DNA from: Syntrophorhabdus sp. PtaB.Bin027
GTDB lineage: Bacteria; Desulfobacterota; Syntrophorhabdia; Syntrophorhabdales; Syntrophorhabdaceae
Reading direction: 5' to 3'
Assembly: GCA_002067585.1 (NCBI GenBank)
Contig: MVQO01000219.1
Span: 1-43,009 of the forward strand
DNA length: 43,009 bases
Part shown: positions 40,761 to 43,009 of the stretch, piece after piece
Layout of the letters: each line of letters opens with the position of its first letter
How positions within the stretch are numbered: the first letter of the stretch is position 1
Position numbers and translations under genes: made by a program
The notes under the pieces: generated by a model
What the model saw: the letters and a program-made list of their open reading frames with translations, nothing else
Database searches by the model: none
What the model was told of the DNA's origin: nothing

Positions 40761-41726
40761 TTATTTTGAAAAATCAATGAGTACCTTGAGGGAGCGCTTG
40801 TCCTGCGCTTTGGTAAAGGCCTCTCCTGCATGGGAAAAACCATAGACACCAGAAATGAGCGGCCCAACTTTGATGCGCTTTTGTGCAAGACACATGAGGG
40901 CAGGTCCAAAAGGACCACAACGCGAACCAATTATTTTTACTTCGTTTACGACGACAGGGGCAAGGTTCATGGTTATCCCTTCTGCCGCCGTGGTCTTTAG
41001 AACAATTGTTCCTCGTGGTTTAACAAACCGCAGTGCAGCTTCTAATCCTTTGGGTGAGCCTGTTGCATCTACAACGATATCGAATGCTTTATCCCCTGTA
41101 AGAGATTCCAATGCAACTGTGCATACACCCTGACCTCTTGCTATAGCAAGTTTATCCTCGTGTTTACCGGCCAGAGCCACCTCGGGCCCACAAAGATCCA
41201 GAACTAAAGCAACGAGCAAGCCGAGCTTTCCGTCTCCCAATACAAGCACTCTATCTGTTGGTCTAAGATGTATCTGTTCAAGGATTTCATATGCCGCAGC
41301 GAGGGGTTCAACAAAAACGGCTTCTTCGTTTTTTACGTTTTCCGGCACAAGGAACAGGTTATGCACAGGAAGGGTGATATACTCAGCCATGGCACCATTT
41401 TTACCGGCTATACCCAAAGTGGTCCTTGAAGGGCAGTGTCGCTGCAGCCCAGCCTTGCAGTATAGGCATGCTCCGCATCCACAATTGATATCACCAACCA
41501 CTCGCTTACCAATAAATAGGCGCTGGTTTTCCCATGTCTTTTCTACAACACCAACAAACTCGTGGCCTATAACGCCCTGAAACCTCATGTAACCCTTAAT
41601 AATCTCAAGATCAGTATTGCATATGCCGGCCAGACAAACTTTAACGAGAGCCTCGCCATCGCCCGGCTCAGGTACAGGATGATTTCTGCTAAACCTCAAT
41701 TGCCCATCAAAAACAATTGCCTTCAT
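40761..41726 (-). CDS. Zinc-dependent alcohol dehydrogenase (MDR superfamily)
   Basis: 321 residues, somewhat short of the usual 340-350. Catalytic zinc ligands C36 (GICNTD), H55 with E56 (GVIGHEFVG) and E140; structural zinc cysteines C84, C87, C90 and C98 (CGCGACLYC...C). The nucleotide fold has VLVLGDGKLGLLVA (GxGxxG). It oxidises a secondary or polyol-type alcohol with NAD(P); threonine or sorbitol dehydrogenase relatives are closest in motif. Substrate unknown. It starts 10 bases after the EndoQ stop, so the two may be co-transcribed. Confidence 0.88.
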   Translation of the reverse strand: MKAIVFDGQLRFSRNHPVPEPGDGEALVKVCLAGICNTDLEIIKGYMRFQGVIGHEFVGVVEKTWENQRLFIGKRVVGDINCGCGACLYCKAGLQRHCPSRTTLGIAGKNGAMAEYITLPVHNLFLVPENVKNEEAVFVEPLAAAYEILEQIHLRPTDRVLVLGDGKLGLLVALVLDLCGPEVALAGKHEDKLAIARGQGVCTVALESLTGDKAFDIVVDATGSPKGLEAALRFVKPRGTIVLKTTAAEGITMNLAPVVVNEVKIIGSRCGPFGPALMCLAQKRIKVGPLISGVYGFSHAGEAFTKAQDKRSLKVLIDFSK

Positions 41727-41736
41727 TGTGTTTAGG

Positions 41737-43008
41737 TCAGAAAAGAGTCGCTTGACGTTTTATCTCTTCTCTCTCGCCTACATTGAAGATATTTATCTTA
41801 CCGTACTGTCCATCATAGCCGGAGGATACGTTGATATTTCCGGATCTCATTCTACGTATAGCCTCTCCAATAAGTCCCCAGTTCCTCTGCGTATTTCTGG
41901 TGATGGGAGCGTCCATGAGAATAGAAAATTCATTACCAAAGGTCACGATGAGCCGATGGTATTCCATTTCTACAGCTTTGCTTGTCACCCCAAGTCCCAG
42001 CGTGCAAGCAATTAGTTCTGTGAGGGGAATGAGGGGAAAATAGGGGGTTGCATTATGGGGTTTATATCCTGATGGTCTGTCTGCCAATTTCTCAACTCTG
42101 TGAAGAACACCAACCGTCACTCGCCGTCCGCATTTTGGACACAGATAATTGTTTTGTATTGTCTCTTCCGGTGAGAGGCTGACACCGCAGGCTCTGTGAC
42201 CGTCATAATGGTATTTCCCTTCCTCAGGAAAAAACTCTATGGTCCCCAGGAAGCCCTGCCTTGTTTCAATTGCGCTCGCAATAGAATTGTATGACATATC
42301 TGTATCAAAAATGTTCGCTTCACGACCCATTTTTGCAGGTGAATGGGCATCTGAATTCGAAATGAGGTTAATAGTATCAAGTGCAGAGACACGCCAGTTC
42401 ATAGGCGGGTCTGATGAGAGCCCTGTCTCAATGGCTTTGATATGGGGAGCATAGTTTTCAAAGCACTCTTCGAGAGAATTAAATCCTGACGCTGCGCCAA
42501 ATACAGAGAAGTGTGGTGTCCATGCGTGAGCCGGGATAAAGATGGCTGATGGAGAAGCCTCCTTTACAATTTTAAGAAGATCCAGTGCATCAAGGCCAAG
42601 AATGGGTCTTCCATCAGCGTTTAAATTTCCTATTCTCGAAAGAGAGAGATTGATTCGGGCTGCATCTGAAAAGCCTGGGACAAGGATGAGAGAATGGACC
42701 TTCCTCGTTCTGCCGTTTTTCCGGTAGATAGAGCTGATCTCAGAGGAAAGAATAAATGAAACCTCTGCCCTGCAGGAGTCGGGCACATCGTTCAGCTCAT
42801 GTTCCTTCTTAAGCTTGAAAAGCCCTTCGCCTGCAGGCTCCAGTTTTTCGGAAAGCTCTTTCAGCCACCCGGGGTGGGTAAAGTCTCCTGTACCTACAAC
42901 TCCGATCCCTTTTATCTGCGCCCACTTCCAAATGACCTCCGGAGACATGTCCCTGCTTGTTGCGCGGGAGTACTTGGAGTGAATATGAAGATCGGCTATG
43001 AATCGCAT
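41737..43008 (-). CDS. endoQ: EndoQ-type deamination-repair endonuclease (PHP domain, TIGR00375 family)
   Basis: 423 residues, close to the 424 of Pyrococcus EndoQ. N-terminal PHP domain with ADLHIHSKYSRATSRDM (H8, H10), GTGDFTHPGW (D42, H45) and NSDAHS (the later His), metal ligands for a DNA backbone hydrolase. A zinc ribbon follows with CGVSLSP and CPKCGRRVTVGVLHRVE around residue 275-310. EndoQ cuts 5' of deaminated bases (hypoxanthine, uracil, xanthine) and is mainly known from archaea and a few bacteria. The start codon is the last complete codon on the minus strand in the window, so the ribosome site is not visible. Confidence 0.88.
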   Translation of the reverse strand: MRFIADLHIHSKYSRATSRDMSPEVIWKWAQIKGIGVVGTGDFTHPGWLKELSEKLEPAGEGLFKLKKEHELNDVPDSCRAEVSFILSSEISSIYRKNGRTRKVHSLILVPGFSDAARINLSLSRIGNLNADGRPILGLDALDLLKIVKEASPSAIFIPAHAWTPHFSVFGAASGFNSLEECFENYAPHIKAIETGLSSDPPMNWRVSALDTINLISNSDAHSPAKMGREANIFDTDMSYNSIASAIETRQGFLGTIEFFPEEGKYHYDGHRACGVSLSPEETIQNNYLCPKCGRRVTVGVLHRVEKLADRPSGYKPHNATPYFPLIPLTELIACTLGLGVTSKAVEMEYHRLIVTFGNEFSILMDAPITRNTQRNWGLIGEAIRRMRSGNINVSSGYDGQYGKINIFNVGEREEIKRQATLF

Positions 43009-43009
43009 G

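Overview
The window looks like chromosomal DNA of an anaerobic Gram-negative bacterium, most plausibly a deltaproteobacterial (Desulfobacterota / Syntrophorhabdia-like) lineage. That placement is inferred from gene content: a class 1B PyrD/PyrK pair, a ferredoxin-type 2-oxoacid oxidoreductase, a TRAP transporter, a nickel-pincer (LarA-family) racemase homologue, HlyD/MacB-type ABC export, HrcA with GrpE and DnaJ, and a bacterial EndoQ. No 16S or other decisive marker is present.

Layout. 1-3564: 3' end of rimI, then pyrK-pyrD-recJ, overlapping on the + strand. 3662-13014: one long + strand operon behind a good sigma70-type promoter whose -10 sits in a perfect 15-bp palindrome. It encodes a four-gene 2-oxoacid:acceptor oxidoreductase (gamma; a fused FAD/NAD(P)H module plus 2x[4Fe-4S] delta subunit; alpha; beta), a GntR/FCD regulator, a three-gene TRAP importer and a LarA-family protein. 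I read it as uptake, epimerisation and oxidation of an organic 2-hydroxy/2-oxo acid. 13119-20783, all - strand: a secreted FKBP isomerase, a four-gene MacAB-like ABC module, and a two-gene SPFH / zinc-ribbon unit.

20949-30802 is an integrated element of about 9.8 kb inserted in the 3' half of a tRNA-Cys gene. It is bounded by 46-bp perfect direct repeats, one being the 3' part of the intact tRNA. All its genes lie on the + strand: two small proteins, a 511-residue sigma-like protein, small conserved proteins, a ParB/Toprim fusion, an AEP-like primase, a DUF3987-like ATPase, a small-terminase-like protein, an excisionase, an XRE repressor and a tyrosine integrase. It also carries paired integrase arm-type sites, a candidate origin with inverted 12-bp-spaced repeats, a pseudoknot-like leader and a self-regulated near-leaderless repressor promoter. 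There is a TerS-like gene but no large terminase, portal or capsid gene, so a phage-satellite lifestyle is a reasonable hypothesis. This is the best candidate here for an undescribed system.

30758-31016: tRNA-Cys(GCA) and tRNA-Gly(GCC) on the - strand with a shared upstream promoter. 31210-35230: a GalT-like protein, then hrcA-grpE-dnaJ without dnaK between them. 35299-37894 (-): a BtuCDF/siderophore-type ABC importer. 37992-40667 (+): a four-PAS soluble hybrid histidine kinase. 40761-43008 (-): a zinc alcohol dehydrogenase behind an EndoQ-type DNA repair endonuclease. No rRNA, CRISPR array or insertion sequence was seen. All assignments are by reading motifs; no database search was run.
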